From contig NZ_FNOV01000008.1 in assembly GCF_900107135.1 (NCBI RefSeq), positions 124,001-188,000 on the forward strand: 64,000 bases of DNA, in the 5' to 3' direction. Both the position numbers and the translations under genes were made by a program. The DNA is from Hymenobacter psychrophilus. Its GTDB lineage: Bacteria > Bacteroidota > Bacteroidia > Cytophagales > Hymenobacteraceae. This document shows, in pieces, positions 26,557 to 34,779 of this stretch; the stretch's first letter is position 1, and every line of letters begins with the position of its first letter. Below the pieces are notes generated by a model. That model worked only from the letters and a program-made list of their open reading frames with translations, made no database searches and was not told the DNA's origin.

Positions 26557-27903
26557 ATGCGCTACCCAAACTCCCTCTCCTGCCTGCTGCCCGCCCTGGG
26601 CCTTTCGCTGCTGCTGCTGCCCGGCTGCTACTCCCGCTCCGATATAAAAGAGGAGGGAGGTAAGGCTGGCACAATGACTGAAGCAGTTGTCGGCGACGGC
26701 CCGGATGCCTCGTCCGCTGCATCTGAAACGGCTGCTACCGATCAACCCTTGCAGCGCGTGAACGTGCTGCTGGAAGTGTCGGGCTCGATGGAGGGTTTTA
26801 TGCCCAAAACGGCCGCCGATGGGGGAAATACCCGGTTTCAGCAGCAGGTAGCACAGTTTCTGTCGGAAGTGAACCGTATGCCGGCGGTGAAGCAGAAGTC
26901 GTTTTTCCTGCTCAAAGACAAACCGTACGCCGAGTCGTACGCGGCTATGTCGACGACGGTGCGCGCGGGCATCCGGCAGCCGGCCAAGAGCACCGAGTTG
27001 CCCGCCGTGCTCGATACGCTGATGACCCGCTACTACCAGCCCGGCACCGTGAACGTGCTGATTTCGGACTTCATCTACTCGCCCAAAAACACTGGGGCTA
27101 TTCCCTACATCAAAACCGATATTACCGACGCCCTGCAGCGTAACGGCGCGCAGTCGGACTTGGCCGTATCGGTGTACGGCTTCACCTCCGACTTCCGGGG
27201 TACCTACTACCCGGCATTGGTGGCGGGGGGTAAGAAGGCTAACTGCTGCGACACCGATATCCCGTACTACTACTGGGTTATCGGCCCAACCAACGCTGTG
27301 CGACAGTTTGACGCCGCCCTGCTAACTGCCGAAACAGCTCGTCAGGCGCACTTCGGCGTAACGTACCCACGCCCGGCCTACTCGGTGCTCGATAAGTTTG
27401 AGAACCAGGGCAGCTGGTACTACGGTGACGCCGGGGCTAGCAAGCGTGCCGCCGACAGCTACCGCGTGGTAGCCATCAGCGAGGCTTCGGCCCAGCAGCC
27501 GGTGGAGTTTGTGGTGGGCCTCGACCTGCAGAACCTGCCCGCCCAGTACCGCGAGCTGGCTTATCTGCAACAGAACCTGCAAGTGCAAACCGTGGACACC
27601 GATGCCAAATTACTCGGTGTAACCGCCGCCACCGCCCAGACCCGCGGTAGCAGCGGCCCGCAAAGCCGGTTCACGCACTTTGCCAAACTCCGCCTGACCA
27701 AAGTACCGCCCGCCTCGCGCCCGCTGGTGCTCAGGCTGCAAAACCAGCGCCCGGCCTGGGTAAGCCAATGGACGACGAAAAACGACGCCGTGCCGGCCGC
27801 CAAAACCTTTGCTCTGAGCGGCTTGCTTGATGGTCTCCAGGCCTCGGTGCCGGCTCAGCCCACCATCTTCGAGCTTCCCCTGACGCTGCAGCCGGCCAAG
27901 TAA
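26557..27903 (+). CDS. vWA-like lipoprotein, first gene of the cytoskeletal/motor locus
   Basis: 448 residues from ATG 26557 (the frame is open upstream through the previous gene). A signal peptide with lipobox LLPGC is followed by a low-complexity Ala/Glu stretch. From residue 69 the segment NVLLEVSGSMEGF is a MIDAS-like vWA start in which the usual Asp is Glu73 (ExSGS). VNVLISDFIYS (Asp171) fits the later vWA strand. The rest has no motif I recognise. Located 71 bases after the nucleotidyltransferase gene, it opens a same-strand series that continues with membrane, tubulin-like, actin-like and motor genes; membership in that system is inferred from position. Confidence 0.7.
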   Translation: MRYPNSLSCLLPALGLSLLLLPGCYSRSDIKEEGGKAGTMTEAVVGDGPDASSAASETAATDQPLQRVNVLLEVSGSMEGFMPKTAADGGNTRFQQQVAQFLSEVNRMPAVKQKSFFLLKDKPYAESYAAMSTTVRAGIRQPAKSTELPAVLDTLMTRYYQPGTVNVLISDFIYSPKNTGAIPYIKTDITDALQRNGAQSDLAVSVYGFTSDFRGTYYPALVAGGKKANCCDTDIPYYYWVIGPTNAVRQFDAALLTAETARQAHFGVTYPRPAYSVLDKFENQGSWYYGDAGASKRAADSYRVVAISEASAQQPVEFVVGLDLQNLPAQYRELAYLQQNLQVQTVDTDAKLLGVTAATAQTRGSSGPQSRFTHFAKLRLTKVPPASRPLVLRLQNQRPAWVSQWTTKNDAVPAAKTFALSGLLDGLQASVPAQPTIFELPLTLQPAK

Positions 27904-28039
27904 GCGGCCGGGTTGGCACGATAGTCGTTTGGGGGGGCGGTGCCGATAAGTGCTTTGGTCTTTCAGTTCGGGCCGCAATTTCATTTCTGTTGTATCGTTT
28001 CACGAGTTGCCGGGCCGGTGCCGGGCGTTAATCTTCTGC

Positions 28040-28432
28040 ATGAAAGCATTCTTCCGCTTCCTCTACGAAATCATTGGCAACCCTCAGCCCCCAGCCGATA
28101 CGCCGGTGTACCGCGACGTGGTGTTCCCCAATATCGGCCTGCTGAACATCGGGTTGTCGCTGGGCTTGGTCGTAGTGTTCTACCTGCTCATCAACCGAGC
28201 CATGGGCGTGGCTACCTTCAACAAGGGCCGCCATTGGGGCCTTTTTCTGGGTCTGAACGCCTTGCTGGCCTTCGTGATAGCCATCTGGCAGGCCCACTCC
28301 CAGCAGGTCGCCGACCACAGCTACATCTACTGGCTGGCCACCTGGAACGCCATTCTGAGCCTGTTCTGGTTCTTCGTTCTATCCCTGATCTTCAAGCGTG
28401 GCTCGACCAACGCCAGCACCACGCCGTTTTAA
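28040..28432 (+). CDS. Small three-helix membrane protein of unknown function
   Basis: 130 residues from ATG 28040 (MKAFFRFLYEIIGNP); an earlier in-frame ATG at 27950 would add a Cys/Phe-rich leader without support. Three hydrophobic helices lie at about 33-52, 67-83 and 96-116, with a short N-terminal cytoplasmic or periplasmic stretch. No family recognised. It lies between the vWA lipoprotein and the tubulin-like gene and is probably part of the same locus. Confidence 0.7.
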   Translation: MKAFFRFLYEIIGNPQPPADTPVYRDVVFPNIGLLNIGLSLGLVVVFYLLINRAMGVATFNKGRHWGLFLGLNALLAFVIAIWQAHSQQVADHSYIYWLATWNAILSLFWFFVLSLIFKRGSTNASTTPF

Positions 28433-28449
28433 AGCTAGAAATTAAAATT

Positions 28450-28630
28450 AGCTCCCCTCCTTGAAAAGGAGGGGCTGGGGGTGGTTGATTCGTTGCACAA
28501 GGCTACCATAAAATGCTGCCAACTGAACGACACCATTATGGCTTGTTCAGCCAAACAACATCAGCAACGAGCCAACCACCCCAGTTCAGCCTTGCGGCTG
28601 AACGTCCCCTCCTCAGCTGAGGAGGGGAGT
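28450..28630. repeat. Palindromic element with CCCCTCC ends, MITE- or BIME-like
   Basis: The left end has CTCCCCTCCTTGAAAAGGAGG followed by GGGGGTGGTTG and CGTTGC. The right end reads, in reverse complement, CTCCCCTCCTCAGCTGAGGA, then GGGGTGGTTGG and CGTTGC. So both ends are hairpins themselves and also similar to each other in opposite orientation. The centre is unrelated AT-richer DNA. Occupies nearly the whole gap between the membrane-protein gene and the tubulin-like gene. Confidence 0.75.
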
Positions 28631-28653
28631 TTCGTTCAACACCAGCAATAATC

Positions 28654-30102
28654 ATGGCTAAACTCTTCTTATTCGGCATTGGCGGCACGGGCTCCCGGGT
28701 CATTCGTTCGCTCACGATGCTGCTGGCGGCCGGCGTCGAGTTGCCCAACTGCGACCGGGTGGTGCCCATCATCATCGACCCCGACGCCCACAACGGCGAC
28801 ATGAACCGCACGGTGCAGCTGCTCCAGAACTACCAGCAGATTTACAAGCACCTCGGCCCCCGCGAAGAAGGTTTCTTCCAGACCGATATCAGCACGCTGA
28901 GCGGTATTTCGCAGGATGTGAACGGCTCGGTGAAGGACACGTTCATCTTCGATTTTGGCGGCATCAACCAGAGCTTCCGCCAGTACCTGAGCTACGACGG
29001 CCTGTCGGTGGACTCCAAGGGGCTGGTGGATTTGCTCTTTACCCAGGACAACCTGGAAAGCCCGCTCACCATCGGTTTCCGGGGCTCGCCCAACGTGGGC
29101 AGCATCGTGCTGAACAAGCTGGTGGAAAGCCCCGAAATGCGGTTTTTCGCCGATAATTTCCAGGACGGTGACCGGGTGTTCTTCGTGTCGAGCATCTTTG
29201 GCGGCACGGGCGCGGCGGGCTTCCCGCTCATGCTCAAGAACCTCAAGGACCCCAACACCCGCCTCAGCAACGCCCGCTATCTGCGCGACGCGCCTACCGG
29301 GGCCGTGACGGTGATGCCCTACTTCGCCCTCCAGAGCGAGGACAACGCCGTCATCGACTCCAACAACTTCCTCACCAAAACCAAGGCGGCGCTCAGCTAC
29401 TACGAGCACAACCTGCCGGGCCTCGACGCGCTCTACTACCTCGCCGACACGCCCGACACACCCTACGAAAACCAGCCCGGCGGCACCCAGCAAAAGAACA
29501 AGGCCCACGTAATTGAGCTGCTGGCGGCCCTGAGCATCGTGGATTTCATGCGCTACTCGCCCGCCGAGCTGCGCACCGGCGGCCCGCACTTCCACGAGTA
29601 CGGCCTGGGTTCCGATGCCCCCGAAATCCAGTTCAGCCACCTGCCCGACGAAACCCGGGAAATCGTAGCCAAGCAACTCACCCAGTTCCTCTACTTCACG
29701 CGCTACCACAAGCAGCACCTGCCCACCGACAAGGCGCCCTATCACGACAACCTCAAGCTCGATTACGCTCTGCGCAACGAGCCCATCTTCAAGGAGCTGA
29801 ACACCTTCCTGCACAACGCGGATTCGGGGGTGGATCAGTGGCTCCAGGAGCTGGCCCAGAACCGCCGCGCCTTCCGCCCTTTCGACCTGCAGACCGATGA
29901 TTTCAACGCCATGATTCTGGGCAAGCCGGTGGAGAAGAAGTGGAACGACTTCTTCAACAAGGGCCTCGGCCACAACTACCTGCTCGACAACCTCAACAAA
30001 ACCGAAAAGTCCCTGGCCGAACCCGACAGCTTCCGCAAGCTGCTGGAGCTATTTTATCAGGTGACCGATAAGGCGTTTGAGGAGAAGGTGAAGGTGGTGT
30101 AA
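28654..30102 (+). CDS. Tubulin/FtsZ-like GTPase candidate (Tubulin_2 type)
   Basis: 482 residues. The N terminus LFLFGIGGTGSRVIRSL (Gly8-Gly13) is a nucleotide-binding loop like the first loop of FtsZ. At about residues 182-190, SSIFGGTGAAGFP matches the GGGTGSG-type tubulin signature loop. This spacing and the two Gly-rich loops fit the bacterial 'tubulin-like' family (Pfam Tubulin_2, assigned from memory) rather than true FtsZ. The C-terminal half is long, charged and unlike FtsZ. No signal peptide or membrane helix, so cytoplasmic. Likely partner of the actin-like and motor proteins encoded downstream; filament formation is not shown. Confidence 0.78.
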   Translation: MAKLFLFGIGGTGSRVIRSLTMLLAAGVELPNCDRVVPIIIDPDAHNGDMNRTVQLLQNYQQIYKHLGPREEGFFQTDISTLSGISQDVNGSVKDTFIFDFGGINQSFRQYLSYDGLSVDSKGLVDLLFTQDNLESPLTIGFRGSPNVGSIVLNKLVESPEMRFFADNFQDGDRVFFVSSIFGGTGAAGFPLMLKNLKDPNTRLSNARYLRDAPTGAVTVMPYFALQSEDNAVIDSNNFLTKTKAALSYYEHNLPGLDALYYLADTPDTPYENQPGGTQQKNKAHVIELLAALSIVDFMRYSPAELRTGGPHFHEYGLGSDAPEIQFSHLPDETREIVAKQLTQFLYFTRYHKQHLPTDKAPYHDNLKLDYALRNEPIFKELNTFLHNADSGVDQWLQELAQNRRAFRPFDLQTDDFNAMILGKPVEKKWNDFFNKGLGHNYLLDNLNKTEKSLAEPDSFRKLLELFYQVTDKAFEEKVKVV

Positions 30103-30119
30103 AGCCCACGCGGCCCAGT

Positions 30120-30198
30120 GTCCCAGGGTTGAAACCCTGGGCTAATCAGCGGATACGTTGAACACGCTTTCCATAGCCCAGGGCTTTAGCCCTGGGAA
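30120..30198. repeat. REP pair upstream of the RAYT gene
   Basis: Two palindromic units face each other: 30120-30144 (GTCCCAGGGTTGAAACCCTG + GGCTA) and 30174-30198 (TAGCCCAGGGCTTTAGCCCT + GGGAA). Each is a small hairpin around CCCAGGG/CCCTGGG, and together they form a BIME-like inverted pair 28 bases upstream of the transposase start. Confidence 0.85.
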
Positions 30199-30225
30199 TC
30201 TAGAACAAGACGTTAAAACAGCAGC

Positions 30226-30654
30226 ATGAGCCACGTTTTTCAGTCGTTGTGGGTGCATGTAACGTGGGCAACTAAAAACCGGCAGCCTTGGCTGACGGCT
30301 AAGTTGAAACCGTTGGTATTTAATCAGATTCGGCATATTGCTGAAAAGGATAATATCCACCTCGACTTTCTGAACGGCATATACGACCATGTTCACTGTC
30401 TGCTTTCGTTGCGTACTACTGACCGGCTCGACTTGGTGATGCAACAACTCAAGGGCAAAAGCGCCCACTGGGTGAACGAGCAGCAACTAACGGATTTCAC
30501 CTTTGGCTGGCAGAATGGCTACGGCGCATTTTCTGTGAGTCCGTCGCACGTGGAGCGCGTACGCAACTACATTCGTAATCAGGAAAAGCACCACCAGGAA
30601 CAGGATTACTGGCAGGAAATGGAAATGCTGGAAAAGATGGCGCGGGTGTCGTAG
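30226..30654 (+). mobile_element. REP-associated tyrosine transposase (RAYT), IS200/IS605 TnpA-like
   Basis: 142 residues of the Y1 HUH transposase family. Start SHVFQSLWVHVTWATKNRQP, HUH motif DHVHCLLSL, catalytic Tyr in RNYIRNQEKHHQEQDY. Single-strand DNA transposases of this type without a TnpB, flanked by REP palindromes, are RAYTs. Here CCCAGGG palindromes lie on both sides (30120-30198 and 30675-30815) and a further pair at 38578-38652. It interrupts the stretch between the tubulin-like and actin-like genes but leaves both reading frames intact. The length is complete for the family and no frameshift is seen, so it may be active on its palindromes. Confidence 0.88.
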
Positions 30655-30674
30655 CCTACTCCTGAATTCTCCAG

Positions 30675-30815
30675 ATGTCCCAGGGCTGAAGCCCTGGGCT
30701 ACGGAGCGAAACGAACTCGTTTAGCCTCCCGCTGACTAGCCCAGGGTTTCAGCCCCGGGACATCGGCCAATAAGAACAGAACCGCTAACTAGCCCAGGGT
30801 TTCAACCCTGGGAAC
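30675..30815. repeat. Three REP units downstream of the RAYT gene
   Basis: Units at 30675-30701 (ATGTCCCAGGGCTGAAGCCC...), 30737-30763 (opposite orientation, ending GGGACAT) and 30790-30815. The first two form an inverted pair that even extends to ATGTCCC/GGGACAT. The third is an extra unit 19 bases before the start codon of the actin-like gene, so these palindromes form the leader of that gene. Confidence 0.85.
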
Positions 30816-30834
30816 TTGGAACCCCGGAAACGAT

Positions 30835-33800
30835 ATGGCCAAAGTCCTTCGCTTACACAACAACGGCTCCCAGCAGGTACAGGGCTGGCAGAAAACCGCC
30901 CCCGTCACCAGCACCGAAATCAACACTGTGACCGACCCGGCGGGCGGCAAGTCGCGCAACTTGGCGGTGAGCATCCCGACGCCGTTTGCGCGGATGCACC
31001 TGTTCGAGACGGCCTTCGACTTTCTGGCCCGGGAGGGCAAGAACAACCCCGGCTCGGTGTACCACGAGCTGACGACCCACTTCTGGGATTTGCTGGAGCT
31101 GCTATACAACTACCACCTCTACACCCAGGCCGGCCGCAAAATCACGCTGCGCCGCTGGAACGCGGAGGCCGAGATTCAGCGGATGCGCCAGAACGAGGGC
31201 ACGCGCCTGCTGGGTGAAACGCTGCAGCTGTACCTGCAGGACGACCGGTTCCGCGACTTCTCCGACATGTACCTGGTGTACTACGAGTCGCCGGAGTTGG
31301 CGGGCGGCACGCGCCTGCTGGGCGGCACTTCGCCGCTGACGCTACTGTTCACCGGCCCCGGCGTGGGCGCCCTCGACCTGGAGCGGCCTCAGGCCCGTGG
31401 CCACTACTTCGACCAGCAGACCGTGCTGCTCGAAGACCGCGACCCGCAGTTCCGGGAGTTTGTGTACGAGCTGTTTCTGGCCTACCCGCAGTTGCAGCGC
31501 CGCGAGTTTGCCGGCAGCGTGTACGCTGGCCTCGACCGCGCAAAAATCAACCAGCTCCAGATGCAGGGCGACCGGACGGCCCAGCAGTTCGCGGCCCGCT
31601 ACCCGGCCCTGGCCGACGTGCAGGGCAACCTGGTGAGCGTGAAAGGCGTGCCCCTGCCCGGCCGCGCCGACCAGTCGGCCGTGACCAGCTCCGACCTGTT
31701 CATCCAGCCCACCCGCGAATCGACCAGCGGCCGGCCGCGCCCGCTGGTGCTGCGCCCCAACCTGACCATGCCCGGGGCCAATTACCTCAACGGCCAGCCC
31801 TGGGACGACCGCACGCCGGTGCCCTACTACGATGAAGTAGCCCTGGAAAGCCGCGTGCTGCCCGGCAAAGGCTTCAAGTACCCCTACATTACGGTCGGCG
31901 ATTTGCTGGAAGATTCCCTGGTGGAGCTGCCCTACGAGCTGAACACCCAGCGTTTCCACACCGGCAAAGTCACGTTCCAGTACGGAGCCGACGGCCAGGG
32001 CCGGGCCCGTTTCCCGTACCTGCTGCCGCTGAAACAGGCGTTTTTCGAGTATTTTACCGAGCACGAGCTGGCCGAGCTGCTCACCTTCACCATCGACCTG
32101 AGCCACGTGCGCGTGCAGCTGCGGGTACCGGTGCAGGCGGGCCGCTTCATCACCTTCGAGCGCAGCTACTACACCAACCCCCAGAACCCCAAGGATGCGC
32201 AGGGGCGCGAGATTCTGGAGAAGGGCCGCATCGTGAAGGCCAACGTGGGCGTGGGCGTGTTCCCCTTCTACAAGGTGAGCTACCAGCCCGAGTTCAACGA
32301 CCTTTACAAGGTGATGCTGGTGGATGCCGACAACGCGCCCACCATGCTCAACCGCCGCTACGACCTCACCTTCTTCGTGAACGGGGAGCGGATTACGGAG
32401 CAGGGCGCCGCCCGCCGCGCCACCCGCTACGAGCGCACCCAAAAAAGCGTGGCCACTGCCGGCAGTACCTACTACGAAATCACCGGCACCCACTTCGACC
32501 TGGCCGAGCTGACCTGCCCGCCTACCACCATTGGGGCCGAGCCGGCCCGGGGCTTGTTCGTGCCGCGCTGGCGCGAGCTCGACCGCGGCACCCGCCGCTT
32601 CACCTTCGCCGTCGATTTCGGTACCACCAATACCCACGTGGCCTACGCCGATTCGCCCTCTGCCCACCCGCGCCCGCTCACCATCGGCGAATCCGACGTG
32701 CAGGTAGAGTGGCTGAGCGCCCCGCTGGCCGATGCCGGGCAGTCGGCGGCCCAGCGCTACCGCTTCGGGGCCGGGCAGCTGAACTCCGACGTGGCCACGC
32801 TGCAAAACCGCGAGTTCGTGCCCAGCTTTATCGGCGAAGGCGGCTCGGTGTACGAGTTCCCGATTCGGACCGCCGTGTGCGAAACCACCTCGTTTGCCAA
32901 CGAGCCGGCCAAGGTGCTCAGCAACATCAACATCGGTTTCAGCATCAACACCGAAACTACCGCCGAGCTGCCCCAGAACCGCTTCATCACTAACCTGAAG
33001 TGGAGCGCCGAGCTCGACCCCCAGGGCGTGTCGCGCATCGAGGCCTTCTTCAAGGAAATTCTGCTGCTGCTGCGCCACAAGGCGGCGTTGCACGGCGGGA
33101 TTCTGGAAGACACCCGGGTGGTGTGGTTCGCACCGCTGAGCTTCGACGGCTTTTTGCGCAACCAGTTCCAGCAGGTCTGGGACGAGGCGTTCCGGCAGGT
33201 GTTCAAGGCCAACCGCCCCACCATCTGCCTCACCGAATCGGTGGCGCCCTACTACTACCTCACTGCCACCAACCAGGTCGTGCCCAACCGCGATGAGAAC
33301 GTGGTCAACATCGACATCGGCGGCGGTACCACCGATTTGCTGCTCTTCGCCGACCAGAAGCCGGCCTACAGCACCTCGTTCCGCTTCGCCGGCGACGACC
33401 TCTGGGGCGACGGCTACGCCCGCGTGCAGGGCGCGCCCAAGCAGAACGGCCTGCTCCGCCTCGGCGTGAGCCACGTCGAAAGCCTGCCCGACTCCGAGCA
33501 AAACCAGGAGTACAAGGGCTACCTGCAGGCGGCCCTCAAAAACACCGATTTCGGCTCCGCCGACGTCACGAGTTTGCTCTTTAAGTACGATGATGCGCTG
33601 CGCTTCACCCAAGCCCTCGGCCTCGGGCGGGGCCGGCAGCTGCGGGTGCTGTTCTATCTGCACTACACCAGCATCATCTACCACACGGCCCAGCTTACCA
33701 AGCACCTCGGCCTGAAAACGCCGCGCTACCTCTGCTTCTCGGGCAAGGGCAGCCTCTACCTGCGCCTGCTGGCTGGCGGCAGCTCGTTGGTGGCCATCGA

Positions 33801-34302
33801 GAAGATTACCAAAGCCATTTTCCAGGCCGTAACCGGCACCGAGCCGCCCCACAACTTCCGCGTTATCCTGGCCGATAACCCCAAGGAAGCCACCACCAAC
33901 GGCGGCGTGCTCTACGAGGAAAAGTCCAACCACAGCGACTACGACAGCATCCAGTCGGTGAAATACAGCGGCACCGTAGAGGGCGGCGAGCTCAACCAGC
34001 AGCGCCTCAAGCTCAACCAAGTAGATGCCGACCTCAAGGACCAGGTGCTGGCCAACGTCCGCGACTACCTCACTCTCGTGCTCGAAGGCGATGAAGTCGC
34101 GCCCTACCTGCGCGAAGTTGGTGTCGATGTGGACCGCCAGCGCGTAAAGGACATTCTGCTCCGCGAAATCGAGGACAGCCTGAGCCTGGGCCTGCACCAG
34201 TTCCAGCGCCAGCTCTCCGCCGATGAAACCCTGCCCGAAACCCTGTTCTTCCTGCCCCTGAAGCAGGCGCTCTACAACCTGAGCCGGGAGTTGCAGGCGT
34301 AA
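30835..34302 (+). CDS. Large SrfB-like protein with actin/Hsp70-type ATPase core
   Basis: 1155 residues, no signal peptide. The C-terminal half has the actin-fold nucleotide motifs in order: phosphate-1 AVDFGTTNTHVAYAD at about residue 592, phosphate-2 NIDIGGGTTDLLLF at about 824, and an adenosine-type motif CFSGKGSLYLRLLAG at about 965. These belong to the SrfB-like branch of the Hsp70/actin superfamily (name from memory; srfB was first noted as a Salmonella SsrB-regulated gene). The N-terminal ~590 residues match no fold I recognise. Placed between the tubulin-like gene and the motor genes; probably an ATP-driven cytoplasmic part of the same machine (inference). Starts 19 bases after a REP unit. 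Confidence 0.8.
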   Translation: MAKVLRLHNNGSQQVQGWQKTAPVTSTEINTVTDPAGGKSRNLAVSIPTPFARMHLFETAFDFLAREGKNNPGSVYHELTTHFWDLLELLYNYHLYTQAGRKITLRRWNAEAEIQRMRQNEGTRLLGETLQLYLQDDRFRDFSDMYLVYYESPELAGGTRLLGGTSPLTLLFTGPGVGALDLERPQARGHYFDQQTVLLEDRDPQFREFVYELFLAYPQLQRREFAGSVYAGLDRAKINQLQMQGDRTAQQFAARYPALADVQGNLVSVKGVPLPGRADQSAVTSSDLFIQPTRESTSGRPRPLVLRPNLTMPGANYLNGQPWDDRTPVPYYDEVALESRVLPGKGFKYPYITVGDLLEDSLVELPYELNTQRFHTGKVTFQYGADGQGRARFPYLLPLKQAFFEYFTEHELAELLTFTIDLSHVRVQLRVPVQAGRFITFERSYYTNPQNPKDAQGREILEKGRIVKANVGVGVFPFYKVSYQPEFNDLYKVMLVDADNAPTMLNRRYDLTFFVNGERITEQGAARRATRYERTQKSVATAGSTYYEITGTHFDLAELTCPPTTIGAEPARGLFVPRWRELDRGTRRFTFAVDFGTTNTHVAYADSPSAHPRPLTIGESDVQVEWLSAPLADAGQSAAQRYRFGAGQLNSDVATLQNREFVPSFIGEGGSVYEFPIRTAVCETTSFANEPAKVLSNINIGFSINTETTAELPQNRFITNLKWSAELDPQGVSRIEAFFKEILLLLRHKAALHGGILEDTRVVWFAPLSFDGFLRNQFQQVWDEAFRQVFKANRPTICLTESVAPYYYLTATNQVVPNRDENVVNIDIGGGTTDLLLFADQKPAYSTSFRFAGDDLWGDGYARVQGAPKQNGLLRLGVSHVESLPDSEQNQEYKGYLQAALKNTDFGSADVTSLLFKYDDALRFTQALGLGRGRQLRVLFYLHYTSIIYHTAQLTKHLGLKTPRYLCFSGKGSLYLRLLAGGSSLVAIEKITKAIFQAVTGTEPPHNFRVILADNPKEATTNGGVLYEEKSNHSDYDSIQSVKYSGTVEGGELNQQRLKLNQVDADLKDQVLANVRDYLTLVLEGDEVAPYLREVGVDVDRQRVKDILLREIEDSLSLGLHQFQRQLSADETLPETLFFLPLKQALYNLSRELQA

Positions 34303-34323
34303 GGTTTTAGTAGTACTAGGCCT

Positions 34324-34746
34324 ATGAATGCTCGTAGAAGTTTTTGGTTGCTTCCAACACTGCTAAGTTTGACCGCTTGCTTTTGGGGCGATGAATACGA
34401 TGAGCAACAAATAGTAGGCAGCTACTATGTTTCTGGTCTGGATGGAGGATGGGAAGAACCGATGAAGGACGCTTACCTACACTTCCGTGATGAAGAATTT
34501 GGCTTAGCTGATGCTCTCTTGCCTCGTACTTTAGGTAATGTTGGGTTCAGCAAAAAATGCGTTATTATGTTGACCTCTGCCCCAAGCAAGCAGTACTATA
34601 TTGCTCGAATAGTGCCTGGGGCTGACCGGGAAGTAGCTCGCAAGAACATACTCGGTCCGTTCAACAGACAAGACTTTACCCGAAGGCTTGAAGAGGTGAA
34701 CGGCGACACACTGGTGAGTTTTACTTACTATTTTGATAATCTCTAG
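34324..34746 (+). CDS. Small lipoprotein of unknown function, AT-richer than neighbours
   Basis: 140 residues. The short signal peptide MNARRSFWLLPTLLSLTAC ends in a lipobox. The mature part is acidic and aromatic (GSYYVSGLDGGWEEPMKDAY), with no motif I know. Begins 21 bases after the SrfB-like stop and ends 33 bases before the next start, so it is embedded in the locus. Its codon use is clearly more AT-rich than the genes on either side, which points to a later acquisition or a poorly expressed accessory gene. Confidence 0.65.
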   Translation: MNARRSFWLLPTLLSLTACFWGDEYDEQQIVGSYYVSGLDGGWEEPMKDAYLHFRDEEFGLADALLPRTLGNVGFSKKCVIMLTSAPSKQYYIARIVPGADREVARKNILGPFNRQDFTRRLEEVNGDTLVSFTYYFDNL

Positions 34747-34779
34747 CTAAGCTGAAACATTAATTTTCCTTTGCTCCCT

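Noticed and set aside
31342..34197. 951-codon open frame on the minus strand opposite the SrfB-like gene
   Set aside because: It is an antisense frame kept open by GC-rich codon bias. Its protein is Val/Gly/Ala/His-rich with no domain, and the + strand protein has clear actin-fold motifs.
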